Source: Chitiniphilus purpureus (GTDB lineage: Bacteria; Pseudomonadota; Gammaproteobacteria; Burkholderiales; Chitinibacteraceae). Taken from it: a stretch of DNA of 64,000 nucleotides. Numbering within the stretch: position 1 is the first letter of the stretch; every line of letters starts with the position of its first letter. The stretch spans positions 2,255,501 through 2,319,500 of the forward strand of contig NZ_CP106753.1 in the NCBI RefSeq assembly GCF_025642115.1, given 5' to 3'. Made by a program: the position numbers and the translations under genes. A model generated the notes under the pieces. That model searched no databases. It saw only the letters and a program-made list of their open reading frames with translations, and was not told the origin of the DNA. Below are positions 64,000 through 64,000 of the stretch, in pieces.

Positions 64000-64000
64000 A

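Noticed and set aside
1..64000. tRNA, rRNA, insertion sequences, prophage or integron genes
   Set aside because: No transposase, integrase, cloverleaf or rRNA-like segment was noticed; all longer stretches are accounted for by chromosomal genes.

Overview
The window is about 64 kb of GC-rich bacterial chromosome. It is packed with housekeeping genes and shows no sign of phage, insertion sequence, plasmid or CRISPR. Gene order and protein families point to a betaproteobacterium. The block rpoE-rseABC-mucD-lepA-lepB-rnc-era-recO is typical of that class. The run sdhCDAB-sdhE-gltA-sucAB-lpd-sucCD with mdh beside it resembles the order known from Neisseriales. DUF2863 and DarP also fit. A Neisseriales-like, facultatively anaerobic organism is my inference; no rRNA or other taxonomic marker is present.

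Layout. 0-1.6 kb: the tail of an RND efflux pump and its outer-membrane lipoprotein. 1.7-3.6 kb: an MFS-acyltransferase fusion of the lysophospholipid-recycling type. 3.8-6.7 kb: a small heat-shock protein translationally coupled to Lon, behind a sigma-32-like promoter. 7.5-12.2 kb: a compact four-gene two-component cluster of two sensor kinases and two response regulators. 12.4-16.5 kb: an NTF2-like secreted protein, a DUF72 protein, an orphan AAA ATPase and nadB. 16.7-21.0 kb: the envelope-stress operon rpoE-rseA-rseB-rseC-mucD-glutaredoxin, closed by a clear terminator. 21.1-28.9 kb: lepA-lepB-DUF4845-rnc-era-recO, then a SpoIIAA-like protein and a possible PilZ-domain protein. 28.9-45.3 kb: mixed small transcription units (esterase, HAD phosphatase, darP, pmbA, a 3-methyladenine glycosylase, a class 1A dihydroorotate dehydrogenase, MarR/aminotransferase, DUF2863, rnk, GNAT, YkgJ, RhlE helicase, LolD/LolCE, LysR/nitrilase). 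45.3-48.4 kb: pyruvate formate-lyase and its activase with an FNR-type promoter. 48.7-63.8 kb: the citric acid cycle supercluster mdh | gntR | sdhCDAB-sdhE-gltA-sucA-sucB-lpd-sucC-sucD, ending at a strong terminator.

How the genes work together. The right quarter encodes most oxidative TCA steps (citrate synthase, 2-oxoglutarate dehydrogenase, succinyl-CoA synthetase, succinate dehydrogenase, malate dehydrogenase) and sits directly beside the anaerobic PflBA pair. The centre links envelope stress (RpoE, MucD), protein export (LepB), lipoprotein sorting (Lol) and translation/RNA functions (LepA, RNase III, Era, DarP, RhlE).

The most unusual feature is a set of 7-bp iterated repeats in inverted orientation. 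They fill the three successive spacers sucB-lpd, lpd-sucC and sucC-sucD. Other items worth attention are paired palindromes in the marR/aminotransferase divergent region, a perfect palindrome before gntR, a structured leader before rhlE, and the Hsp20-Lon coupling. Protein assignments are strong where catalytic motifs are visible. Promoter and operator calls come from inspection by eye only.
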